From: Ramazzottius varieornatus
Lineage: Eukaryota; Tardigrada; Eutardigrada; Parachela; Ramazzottiidae
Direction of reading: 5' to 3'
Length of the DNA: 64,000 bases
Assembly: GCA_001949185.1 (NCBI GenBank)
Contig: BDGG01000004.1
Coordinates: 2,918,168 to 2,982,167, forward strand
Positions within the stretch are counted from its first letter, which is position 1, and each line of letters begins with the position of its first letter. Of this stretch, positions 47,860 through 59,000 are shown one piece after another. The notes beneath the pieces are model-generated. The model saw only the letters and a list, made by a program, of their open reading frames with translations. It ran no database searches and was not told the origin of the DNA. The translations under genes and the position numbers were made by a program.

Positions 47860-49641
47860 CTAGATCGGAATCAAGTGATCGATGCTTCGATCGGACTGCA
47901 ATCTCTTTTCCATCCTGACCAGAAGATGCACTGCATCTATCACTTGCTGAATCGTATCCACCTACACGAGACGCAGATTAAGCCGAAACATTTCAAAATA
48001 CTGATCAAGTAGTGGCAGGTGTCGCTGGTGTATTACTGAATGGGAAACCTCTTACGCACCTCCGAGATACCCAAACGATCAGCGTTTGATATATCATATA
48101 CCCCATTATCTTCCATTCCAGCCACTACGTGCTTATGCATCTTGAGGTTCTTGACTATCTTGGGAAACCTTTCATCCTGTAACGATATGCATATGCATAA
48201 ATAAACTAGATAAATCGTTCGAACAGAATGCCAGATATGGCTGACCTGTGAAAGCAACGGTAGCTTGATAAAGACACTTGCACGGAGGCCACCGGTTCCC
48301 AGATTACTGGGGCAAGATGTGATGAAACCAAGGTGCTGCGAATCGTCGTACATCCATTCGAAGCCTTGACTTCGAAGGTTTTGCTGGAGTGCTGTTAGTG
48401 CCTCACAGAAACGGTCAAAGGCCTGCTTCATGTCCCCACCCGGAAGCATGGATATGAGCTTCAGCTCATCCTCGCACTCATTCACGAACGCAATCAGCGT
48501 TCTGTCATAGTTATACCAAGTTCCTCGTCCATCAGGCCAGTCCCGCGGGATACCGGAAGTACTGTAATATGCGGATGGACGGCAAAACGCGAACCCTTCC
48601 TGTTGACACAACAAGAAGACCTGCAGGTTAGCTCTTAGAACACTATAACAATAACGCGGATCGAAAGTCACTTCCTACCGCTGAAAGTCCGGCAAGGTCC
48701 TCGTTCGAAAGGCTTTTTATCGGAGTATATCGACCTAAATACAGCGGGAGATAAAACACCAGTCAGCTGAACTAGGCGGAACGTACTGTACATCACCAGC
48801 AGTAAAATCGACACGGATATCGTTTTTTTCACTGGAATGAAGAACCATACCTTTCAAATTTCCACGTAGGCTTTCCAACGAGGTCTTTAGAATCCATTCG
48901 ATCTCCCGTCGTTCAGCTCTTGAGCACGCAATCGGCAAGCGAAATCCTCGAATGTTCCGCACTGCGCGTATGCGGCAGGATATCACAAAATCTGGATCCA
49001 AATATCCACCTTTAACCTGAAAAATACCAGGAAATGAAATCAGCAGAGCAAATTATTCTCAAAGAGCGCAGCAAAGTACCAGCGAAGAGATGAAATCGTA
49101 CCAGCGATGAATCGAGGTTGGTAGGATGCTTGTCCGTGGAAGTGTATCCTCCATGCCGTTCCATGATAACCAAGTCGAATACTTCTCTGAAAACTTGGTA
49201 CGATTCCTCGTCTCCCGCAAAGATGCCCAGTGTCTTTATTCTGGGATGGCCTGGTTGGTCAACCCCAACTTGAATACACTGGTCTAATGTAACTCCAGCT
49301 GGGGTTTGGCGATCGCGGAGTAACGCATACAGGTCCGAAGACAGGTACTGCGCTAGGACGTTGGTATGCTTCCGGAAGTCAGGAAACGATTGAGCAGTAG
49401 AGTACAGACGAACCGTTGTCTTTGCAGTTACCGTCGAAGGAGTGGAGGACTCTGGCTGCAGATTCGCACAGGATGCGACATGTGAGGCTGGTAGCTTGTC
49501 CAATCTAGATATTATGTTATAAGCCAAACCAGCGGACACTCCAAGAGGTAGTCCAAACCGTAAAATGAGTCGCCGAGCCATTGCGCTTCTGGTGTTGCGC
49601 CTTCCGCCACTGATCAGTCCGAGATCTACGACAAGATCCAT
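47860..49641 (-). CDS. CKMT: Divergent mitochondrial-type creatine kinase
   Basis: Phosphagen kinase that transfers phosphate between ATP and a guanidino substrate. Exons in gene order: 49641-49102, 49016-48851, 48734-48679, 48599-48246, 48176-48060, 47961-47860; 444 residues, phases consistent. The N-terminus is Arg/Ser-rich with a hydrophobic stretch, as in a mitochondrial presequence. Core blocks: TLDQCIQVGVDQPGHPRIKT, GIFAGDEESYQVFREVFDLV, then IPRDWPDGRGTWYN (creatine-kinase type rather than arginine-kinase type), CPSNLGTG with the reactive Cys, VYDISNADRLGISEV and a C-terminus like VHLLVRMEKRL. Odd points: the usual DDHFLF block is replaced, GTGLRAG has an extra Gly (GTGGLRAS), and the ISMEKGGN loop reads ISMLPGGD. 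The last exon was placed by its match to the family's C-terminal helix. Substrate choice cannot be read from sequence. Confidence 0.9.
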
Positions 49642-50601
49642 TGCTAGCAGGTAGGTTGAACGTAGTACAGTAATAACTAATGATCAGCATAGGTACGAAC
49701 TGCTTTAGAACAGAATGATGAGCTTGCTCGGTCACGAATGTCAGCTCCGTCCTCCTGGCGAGTTGTCCGCTTCCGCCGGATGGTAATCTTGGGCCATTGC
49801 CAGTCGAACAGGAACGTAAGCGCTACAACGGAGATTGGGGAAGACCTACAAAATTCAAGGCTTGAAATCCGTAACACTGGTACACTACCTAAGGTTGTAA
49901 ACAGTGTTATTTTACTATGCAATTAAAATTACTAAAAGTCACGTCGTAATGTTAAATCTACGTGATCAGCTGACTGTAAGTATAATCAATTATCGCTGAC
50001 GAATTTTGACTATTAAAATTGAAAATTGGATTTCCTATGATAATGATTAAAATAACACTGGTTGTAAATTCCGAATTCCATTCCTTTCCGAATTCCGTTT
50101 CATTCCTGGAATTCCGTTCCGTTCCGAAGGGTAGCCGTTTGGAACGGTGAATTCCTATTTGGAAAACCAGCAAAAATCGGAGAAAATTTACAACCTTGAC
50201 GTCACTACCAGCCTACTGGAAACGTAAACAAATGACAGCACCGCGTTTGCGAAAAATACACTGCAGACAGCGAACCCATGACCCATCTAAGGTGACGGCC
50301 TATAAAATTCGCGGGGCGGCACCCTAACGGATACTGTCGCCGCCGAGGGAGGCTAAAAGGGAAGAAGACGGGAAGGATGGTAGCGCGTATCCCGAGTTCC
50401 CAACCATTGAATTACCCCCTGTGACTCAGAATGCAATGCTATAGCCTTATCTCCTTCTTTTGTGACCTAATTTCGCTTCTTCTTAGTCACATTCCATTCA
50501 CAAGCTTATCTCCACTAATGTTCAAGCACAAACTTACGAACAGGGGTCGAGCACAAACTTACGAACAAAACCAGCTCCGCAACGACAGCTCGTGCCAAAA
50601 A

Positions 50602-50650
50602 ACCCCATGTTACACCACCTGAAGTGGTTTGACATGGATTAACATGGGGT
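50602..50650. repeat. Short inverted repeat ACCCCATGTTA
   Basis: ACCCCATGTTA at 50602-50612 is repeated inverted at 50640-50650, with a smaller CCACCTGAAGTGG inverted pair between them. It may be a foldback fragment; its function is unknown. Confidence 0.55.
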
Positions 50651-50839
50651 ATCAAGTCGCATGAAAGGTTTTGCGAGAGCTCCGCCCAAAAGGGTGGCCT
50701 TCCAGCGGAGCTTCAGAATGAATCATAGACCGCTTGAGTCATCGTAGAAAGCTGTTCGGGCATTCTAAAGCCCTTAACTTGGGGTTAAACTATGGCAAGC
50801 CTGAGCTTATGGCAGAAGAGCAAAGAGAAGTTTCTTGGC

Positions 50840-50867
50840 ACCGGAAGTGGTCTCTACCACTTCCGGT
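50840..50867. repeat. Perfect 12-bp hairpin
   Basis: ACCGGAAGTGGT, a CTCT loop, then ACCACTTCCGGT, about 20 bp outside the left end of the hAT copy. It could be a subterminal or flanking palindrome; no gene adjoins it. Confidence 0.65.
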
Positions 50868-50886
50868 CTCTATCTGTTGTACGTAC

Positions 50887-53134
50887 AGTAAAGCCCTGCA
50901 GCAGCACGCAACATCCATTCTGCAACGGCTCTGATTCTACTTCTTCCAAACTGCAACTGCAACTGCACTGCACTGCATTCATTCTGACCGAGGGAAACTG
51001 CAACTGCACTGCATCCATGAACGTCTAGCTGCATTTTACTGCATCGATACTGCATAAATTTTTATCGATAATTATTTATTCTTCTGCGAGATAGCTCCAC
51101 CAAGTAATCATCAGATCACTCAGAGTTTCAGGCAGCATACTAGTTCGCTTACTGTTGAGAGCATCAGCGGTATGGCTAAAAAGTTGTTCAGAAGGGGTAC
51201 TAGAAGCAGGCACAGCAAGTATGCGCTTAGTGTATAAGGGCAAACAAGGAAGCTCCTTCTCGTTCTGCTGCCAAAGGCGAGCAAATCTTGGGTCGCTGGA
51301 GGATTCCGCATTCGAATGCACTTTTCGACTTCGTTTTGGGCAGCTGGTTCGTTCGAGAGCTTACACAGATTCGAAAAGTCGAAGATGCTTTTGGGTTTTG
51401 GAGCTCCCATATCGGCACTCGGCATCAGAGCTCTCTCATCGTGTAGTACCTCAATTTGCTGCACGTGCTTCATCACAGTTGCAATAATTTTCACACGATC
51501 TGATTCGGGCAAGAAACTCATATGTTTCATCGAAGGACTCAGAAACACTGCCATCTTATGTATGTCATCTGGTTGAAGCATTGCTTTGAAAACATTCAAA
51601 GCGTGGACTTGGAGAGATCTGATGTCGTCGTGGTCCGATGGGTGGATATGCTCGAAGTGCTGGATAAGGTTATGGTAGACAGGAATCACCAGATTGATAG
51701 TTGGCTTTCTCGAAGCGGAAAGTGTTTCCGTCGCGGGCTTTACAAGCGCGAACAAGTCGTGCATCTCTTGGATCCTTTCTCGGTCCGGAAGCAGCCTCTT
51801 CTCTTTCCAAAAGCACTACTACCAGCTCGTCATACGCACTGAGTACTGAAGCTAACATGTCGATCATCGAATGCCACCTGCAAAATCGGAAATCAACATA
51901 CTTATTTCTGTCAAACAATTTATCGGCGCTCCTATAGCATGCACTCACCTCGTCTCACTCTCTTGTTTCAGCGTGGTCTGCAGGTGCGTGACAATGGCTG
52001 CTGTTTTGCAGTGATCTACAAGGCTCTTTACTTTATTCCGGATGTCCAAGGCAGGAATGGCGGCGGCAGGACTTTGGGTTAGTGTTGAAACATTTCCTGA
52101 TACCCGTGTTCAGCTGGTGGCCAGCACATGTGATGCGACTTAGGATTGGCTTGTTCCGTCGAGTAAAAGCTGCTTTGACATTGGAGCTTGCATCGGTAAC
52201 GTAGATGACGTTCTTAAGCTCAGATTCCAGTAGCTTGATCGTGGCCAACTTGCGAAACAGAAACGCGCCAACTATCTCCGCTGTTTTCCGGTCCATCGTG
52301 TCCCATTCAGCACATAACAGCAACTTTTCTTGAAGCACCCATCCTTTGAAGTAATGTGCGGTTACACCTGCAACAGCATCAATAGATCTAGCAGTAACAT
52401 GCGCAATAAAATGCTATATAAAAGCGAAATGATAAGCCATAGAGTTAACCGAGGTAGGAATTTTTGGTGTATTCCTCTTCCCAAAACTCCAAAGTTATCC
52501 CACCTCCCAGCACTGTCCGAATCGGCTTCGTTTTAGCTAGCAACTTCTGACGCAGTCTTTCCGCTTCCTTCCCCACGTATCTGCTGACAGTAGTCTGATC
52601 GGGCAAGAGTTCTTCAGCTGTAAATTTACCGGAGTTGTACTTGAAGGCAATGTCTGTAACTTCGTTGATCAGGTCCTTGAAACCTCTGCCCTTGATTTCT
52701 TCAAAGCTTCTGTTGTCTCGGGCGCAGTATCGAGCACAAGCTTGCGACACCTTCTGCTTCGCCGCTTCGGGAATGACGTTGGGCAGCGTACTGACAGCAA
52801 AGCCGGTGATAAGGGGTTGATTGTTTGCCTTGCCACAAGCGCTGATGTGACGATTGTACACCACGGTACCCGATGTTCGCGAATGCTTGAAGATCTGGCG
52901 GCATCGTAGGCAGATGATGTAGCCCAAAGGGCATCCCGATGTGAATTCATCAAATTATGCAGCCTGTTGTAATCGTGTGATTGCGATGCAAACCTTCCTG
53001 TCTGAATCAGATCCCTGCAGCAGTAGCGAAAACCCGCATCTGCACTGCATCCGGTTTCCCGAAACTGCAACTGCACTGCAATGCAGTGAAATGCAGTGCA
53101 GTGCAGAACGTACGGCATGTTGCAGGGCTTTAGC
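50887..53134 (-). mobile_element. Decayed hAT-superfamily transposon copy
   Basis: The matching inverted ends are TAAAGCCCTGCA at 50889-50900 and its inverse TGCAGGGCTTTA at 53121-53132. Just inside both ends lie clusters of the repeat ACTGCA/CTGCACTGCA (about 50940-51055 and 53040-53110), as expected of subterminal transposase-binding arrays. Between them is a hAT transposase reading on the minus strand. I could not find an 8-bp target duplication, so the exact borders are uncertain. Confidence 0.75.
51076..52927 (-). pseudogene. hAT transposase, frameshifted
   Basis: Transposase remnant. From its N-terminus: a BED-type zinc finger (CLRC ... RHISAC), the catalytic-domain block ITLEFWEEEYTKNSYL, then LKNVIYVTDASSNVKAAF and CAGHQLN. 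Next come ETRWHSMIDMLASVLSAYDE and TINLVIPVYHNLIQHFEHI, and finally the hAT dimerisation region ILAVPASSTPSEQLFSH ending ITWWSYLAEE and a stop at 51076. Two introns keep the phase (52449-52368 and 51948-51878). Three frame changes, at about 52081-52100, 51788-51802 and 51280-51320, cannot be explained by splicing, so the copy is inactive. No good start codon precedes the zinc finger, and a stop lies just upstream in frame. Confidence 0.85.
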
Positions 53135-54599
53135 GTACAGGCATAGTGCATTACTATACCCTGTTGATCGTGCAGTGCCGTCAAGTGGTACTATCAACTC
53201 CGTATTATCCGTATTACTCCGGGTTATCAATTTCGTATTAATCAATACGCCAACATCTTCGAATGATAAGTACAGAATTGATTGATCAAATCCGAAATCA
53301 CGACTCATGACTCATCAAAAACTTGGAGAAACTTGTCAAACAAAATAGAAAAATCAGAAAAAATCGGGGAATCATCCGGAGTAAAGGATTGTGCTGTCTC
53401 GAGCTCGAGCTTCCTCTGATAAGTTTGCGATTCAGAGTCCCTTGCGTATATTCGTAATCTCTGCGAGGATTACGTAATGGCCTCACTGTATCGGCGGTGA
53501 CAATAAACGTGCCAGTAAAGACAGCTAGTATTGCAAAAGCATGATCTCTCGATACCGTGGATTTTAAAGTGGACCAGAAGTACGATGACGTAACCAGGTG
53601 GGAGAAATTAGTTCTTAAAATTTGGTGTGGAGCGATAATCGGAGATGCCGACAAATAATGCGGCATACTGCACGGAAAACACCGATCAGAGACCCCAGCT
53701 GGACAAGAATCGCTTGTCGGCGTGCTTGCCGAATACCGGTCTAGCAAAATTCATCACTTTGCAGCAGCACCTCTCGGCAAAACAGTCCATATGTTAGACG
53801 GAAAGTCTAGCCGTGAAACAACCTCTGGAAAGCAGCAAAACTAAGCTGATAGCTTGATCAGCTTGATCAGATAATCTGTTTCGCAAACATCCAAAGTCAC
53901 CTTCATCTCACGTGGAAGCTTCGGGTAACGACACCTTCTAACGATCTGCATTTACTGTACTTTCAACAGAACGATAGTTCTACAGTGCACGATTCGGCCT
54001 AACGATCCTACAAGATCCTGATTGTGAACTCTTTGGAATTTTCGAATGCAAGGACCATCTAGGTCGGTTTTTTTGGGGAGGTTTCCTGTCGACATTCTAC
54101 CTCCCACAAAAAAGTTTATGTTGCGTGTTGGGAGTGTGCACTACATTGAGTTTTCAAATGAAGGCCAAATTTCAAACATGGAACTCTCGCAAGGTTACGT
54201 TATTAGATGTTACCTGTACTTACAAATTATGTCATTCGCAGGTCGTACATGTAGGCAAAATCTGTCTTTACTGGGAAACCATTTTGTATGGCCGCCACTG
54301 CCCATATTGTCATTGTAGAGATTAAGTTGCCACTCCCGTTCACTTTGCAACTGTAGCTACGGCCTTGCTCCGCCCGTTTCGTGACGTATAACTAAATTTT
54401 GCTTTCCGGAGCTCCCCTTATTTTCGAAAAATAGCGTGATCGGAGTTACGGTTGGCCAGCATTGGAAAGCATGGTGGCTGCCCAACTATTCAAAGTTCTG
54501 ATTAGCTGCTGCGCTTATGAGTAACTTTGCAACCCATCTTAGCTACAGTGGGACTTTCGTCTGGCGGTGGCAACTTAATGTCTGTAATAGAGACCTGGG

Positions 54600-55190
54600 C
54601 CGCAGGTCAAAAAGTACGCTGCATCTGCGCTGCGTCCTTTTCTGGTACTCGGCAACTACGCTGCGCTGCGTAAATCTGGACCGGAGGGACGGTGCAGCTG
54701 CGCTGCACCTTACTGTACGTGCGAGGCAACTGCGCTGCGGTTTCAATAACAAATTTCCTCCGCTTTCCTGCAGAGAATTGTCAGATAACACGTGATCCTC
54801 CATTATAGAGCTCTAATCATTCGGCTAACAAAAGCAGTTCACAGCAAAGTGCGTTGAAGCTACCTACAGAACTAACTGTGTCAAAGTCCGAAACTTCCGG
54901 TCACAGTGACAGCTTAACCACTAAGCCTTTTACGGTTGGGCGAAGCACTATTTCAAGGAAAGCTTGCGCGACCGGTCGTTGTGGTATGAAGAAGCAGAAT
55001 ACACCTAGCAAACAAGGGTTGTATAACGGCCGCTAACCGGGAGATCGGGAACTCTCTTTTCGTATCATTTGCAGCTGCGCTGCCGTAGCTTGTCAGGCGC
55101 TGCATACTGCTCTGTGCTGCACACAAAGGTCAAAGTGAATACTGCAACTGCGCTGCCACGCAGCGCACGCGGCCAGATCCCGGTCTTTAG
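54600..55190. repeat. Two CTGCGCTGC-rich clusters
   Basis: Clusters of GCTGCGCTGC, CAGCTGCGCTGC and CAACTGCGCTGC units occur at about 54610-54750 and 55070-55165. They resemble, with CTGCGC in place of CTGCAC, the subterminal arrays of the hAT copy at 50.9-53.1 kb, so this may be a shorter, non-autonomous hAT relative. No clean terminal repeat was identified. Confidence 0.5.
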
Positions 55191-55234
55191 TCTGTAATAC
55201 ATTCTTGTGCGCAGCATCGGTGAAGTGGTCCATA

Positions 55235-55420
55235 AGATACAGATTGCGAGCGAAAGCGCACTAGCACAGTTCGATACACACAGGAACATCGTGACATCAT
55301 AGGAACAAGTTCGCCTCGTAGACTCTGTGTTAAAACAGTCGCACACTGTTTACATATGGCGTCTCGATGTTCTTGTGCGTATTGGAATGTGCTAGTGCGC
55401 TTTCGCTCGCAGTCTCTATA
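55235..55420. repeat. Foldback element with about 60-bp arms
   Basis: The left arm (about 55235-55293) and the inverted right arm (about 55360-55420) share GCGAGCGAAAGCGCACTAGC followed by CA, and GAACATCG, with scattered mismatches. The roughly 65-bp centre is unrelated. It is probably a foldback MITE. Confidence 0.75.
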
Positions 55421-56094
55421 ATACTTTCTGCGCGTCAGTAGGAGCTGACTTTTAGCAAAGCATATCACTTGTCAGACCGCATAGCATTATCTATGGTCCA
55501 TTATCCATGGTACGAGTCGCGAGATGTCCATTTCACAGAAAACTTCCGCCCGAATTCTGGACCTGGTCTGACATATCGATTGGACTGTGTCGCTTTCAGA
55601 GGTTTGACCAAATGGAAAAGGTCCTTTGGACCTGCGGAACCAGCGCAGCCAGCGGACATGTGGCGGACTCTCACCCCTGCTCCGCCACTAGTGTCGGGAT
55701 GCCAGTACTCGCATTGCGAGAACGATTGCCTTGCGTTTCAAGATCGGCTCCTTCACATCCTCTTCCTCACCCAATCGGGCTGTGCAACTTCTAACCGGAC
55801 AGTGAGCTACTTCCATGTCGAATTTTATGACTGACAGGTCAACAACTGGTGCTTATTGTACAAAACCGAAAGGAGACACCGAAAATTGCCGGCTTAACAA
55901 ATATCTGATTCTGGTGACAACAGGAGCTAGAATATGGGTGTAACCATCAAAGAGCGGAACACTCTTCCATAAATCTTGCCTCAGCTCAGCATCCAGTATT
56001 CTTGAAGGCGAATTGGTTCCTTTGTAGGAACACGACCGCGCACCGGTTCCGGGCCGCCACAAAACGAAAAGCTGCCGAAATCATTGTCAGATCG

Positions 56095-59000
56095 TCATTG
56101 CGCATTGTTGTCCAGTCTGAACTGCTCTTCGGTTTCCGGGTCCACGATGACATTCCTTAGGGTCTCGTCGGTCAACATTCCAAGTTCGTACTGATCTATC
56201 TTTAATACATGCTCCAGGAGATCAATATTTTCTTGACTTAATCCTTGTGATGCGAATGGGTCGTTTCCTCCAGGTCCATTGGTGTAGAACGAAGAACCCG
56301 ATGCGTTGGCAGAGGATAAGAAGGAATAATCCACAGAACGCATGCCTGTTGGGTCGTCCGCACCTGTAAGTCCCGTTCTCATTAAGGAAAAAGTTACTGA
56401 TAGACTCGCAGTTTTGCTTTGTCTTACCGGTAAAGATGATATCAGGAATCTGGCCGAGTTCGTTTGGTTGGCCAGGACGATGCATGAACTCATTGGTCGC
56501 AAAACTATTGAGTAAATTATTCATGTAGGTATCGGCGTTCATTTGCTGAAGCGTTCCGTTTTGATCCTGGAAAAATATTATGGTCTTTTTGCAAGTATGG
56601 ATTCAATTCATATCAACAAGCACTGCTTACCATTGTGATCTGTTCAAATTTGTGCTGTACAGATTGCTGCATGTCGAGGAACGAAGGGTCCTGTGTGTAA
56701 GTCGTGTTGGAAAGGGAGGAAGTGCCGCCTGGGGACGACGGACTAGAGTTTACCGAGCCTACTGACAACTGCTCCGCGTGGACACCGGGGCTGCTGGAGT
56801 TCGAGCGGTAAGAACTGAAATTCTGTAAGTACAAAGTGGCTCTTTAGCGTTAGTAGAGAAGGGAGTGATATTACAGGCATGTATGAGCCGGAAGTTTTCC
56901 TACCTGGCCGATTGAGTTGGAGTGATAGTTTGAATAGTCAATCAGGTTCCCCAACGAGTCGGTCATATGGTAGGATATGCCATTTACTTGAGCTGGCTGT
57001 TGCTCGGTGCTTTTTTTGTGACTACTACTTCGACTCTGTTCAGGGCCTCGTAAAGGACTGGATCGACGAATCCCTTGTGGACTGGCACTGGATGCCTGAC
57101 TATGGGAAGGGCGAATGGAGGAAGTGTTTTGGTAAGCGTTGCTGCCATTATTTTGTGCGTAGGCCTGTCGGAAAAAAGCGTTTGTCAATTGCGAGATCCA
57201 ACCGTATAAATGTTTAATATCCCAGGGCGGATTTTGCAGTACCTGGACGTCCTCCGGATCCAAAGGGCTAACCATGGTTTGGAAATTCATCGAAGGATTG
57301 GTCAAGTCGGGAAGGGACCCGGAAGAGAGATTCGATGTTCCTGGTGCGTTATGAATACTGGTAGGAGGGAGAAGGTGAGAGTGCTGCTGTTGATGCTGAT
57401 GTCTCGTTTGGTCAATTCCGTAGTTGTTTATCGGGGAAACTTCGCAAGATTTTGGTCGATTTTGTAAAGTCATCATCTATAAAAAAGAAGAAAAATAGAT
57501 TTGATCTGAGTTTACAATACATTTTGATGTGTCCGTCTTTGATTTACTTTGCTAGGGTCGTTCCACAGCCCGTAATGTGGGTCCACGAGGTTCTTGCTTG
57601 TTTGCACCGGTGATCGTCGGGTTGGAGCGAAGCCAGTCGCGTGAAGCTGCTGCTGTTGCTGCGTACCACCCTGGTGCATCATCTGGGGATTGGCCGACTG
57701 ATGCAATGCCGAATCTGAATGTGCTCGTTTTGTTAGATGACTGCTCTCGGGAGGTTGCAGAAGGTACGATGGCATCTGGCTAACGTCGTACTCCATTGGT
57801 CGTTTGTGGTTGGGAGAGTAATGTCGACGATGACCAGTCTGCGGTGTGGGGCTCGGGTGGCGGTTTCCGCGAGGAGAGGTGTCGCGATCAGTTTGCAGCA
57901 TTTCAAGGTTGTCCAATGCACTCTGAAACAGAACGCCAAGTTGAACATTGGAGACCCGGAAGTAAAGTTTTTTGGGACCATTCTCAACTACCTGCTGCTT
58001 CCGTTGTTTATTACGCACTTCACCCCGCTGGTTCTTACCTGCAGGTCTATGCCGGCACTCTGGTTTACCATTTGGTTGACATTTGGTAACGATCCTCCGC
58101 GCGGATAAGGAGGAAATGAGGGGATCAGGTGATGCGTTCTGCTGGCGTGCTGTACCATTGGATGACCCATGGAATGTCCGGCTCCCGGATGGTGAAGCAT
58201 TCGTTGTTGAGGTACGGGCGAATGAGACCCATGAAGATGCTAAACGAAACAAAGACTTTGTTTAGTAACGTTATCAATACACATTATGGCCAAACAACTT
58301 AGGCAAACATAGAACAAAAAATACTATAACCTCATCTGCTGCCCACATTACGTTCCCCGTTATATTTTTTTTCTGTCGAGTTTCCTAATTCGGATCTTTA
58401 CAGGTGTCTTCCCGTCGGACAACAGGTACTCCAAAGGAGCTTCCCACATCTGGCGCAAGGCTTTTCGTCTTGCCAGGTCAGAAAAACCCGAGGAGAACCC
58501 GGAGGCGATAGTGCAAGCCACCTCAAGATTGCGTAGGTTTTTGAATGTTACGTACATACAGTCACATTTGGCCTTCAAGTAGGTCCCATATTTTTGAGTG
58601 GTAATAGTTTATCGTTAAACTATTGCTTATGTTGTAGACCGGTCGGCCGAAAACGTTTACCACCTAATGGAACGGACGGTATGGGGCAGATAGAGCGGGA
58701 CAGCCTGCCGAAGAAATCGAAATCAAGACGCACCCAGGTGAGGTTGATTTGCACTGTTCTTGCAGTTCTTGCAGTACTGCGTGGTCTGGTTGAAAAATGA
58801 TCGATAACCTTACTGCTGCGCACCAAATCGAGCACCGCATGTTCAACAGTTGAAACTACATTATTCATTCTTTTGATATCGCTGGATCGAGGGCTCGCGC
58901 AATTCGTAGGCCTGGGTTTGATACGCTCAGCATGAAGAGCATTGAGTGGTATTAAACAGGAGGTAGGATCAGCCTTCCCCGGAACACTAACAAACATTTC

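Larger units (their letters stand above)
49642..50886. other. Intergenic region left of the hAT copy
   Basis: About 1.2 kb with no supported gene. It contains the creatine kinase promoter and two short inverted repeats, listed separately, next to the transposon. A run of GGAATTCC-like motifs occurs at about 50090-50160. Confidence 0.5.
53135..56094. other. Repeat-rich intergenic region
   Basis: About 3 kb between the hAT copy and CRTC. No conserved exon was found; a 149-residue minus frame at 53298-53747 has no ATG at its start and no motif. The interval holds CTGCGC-rich repeats (54600-55190) and a foldback element (55235-55420), listed separately. Confidence 0.5.

Noticed and set aside
53298-53747. 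149-residue minus-strand frame with hydrophobic parts
   Set aside because: It has no ATG at its start, no recognisable motif, and lies in a repeat-rich gap.
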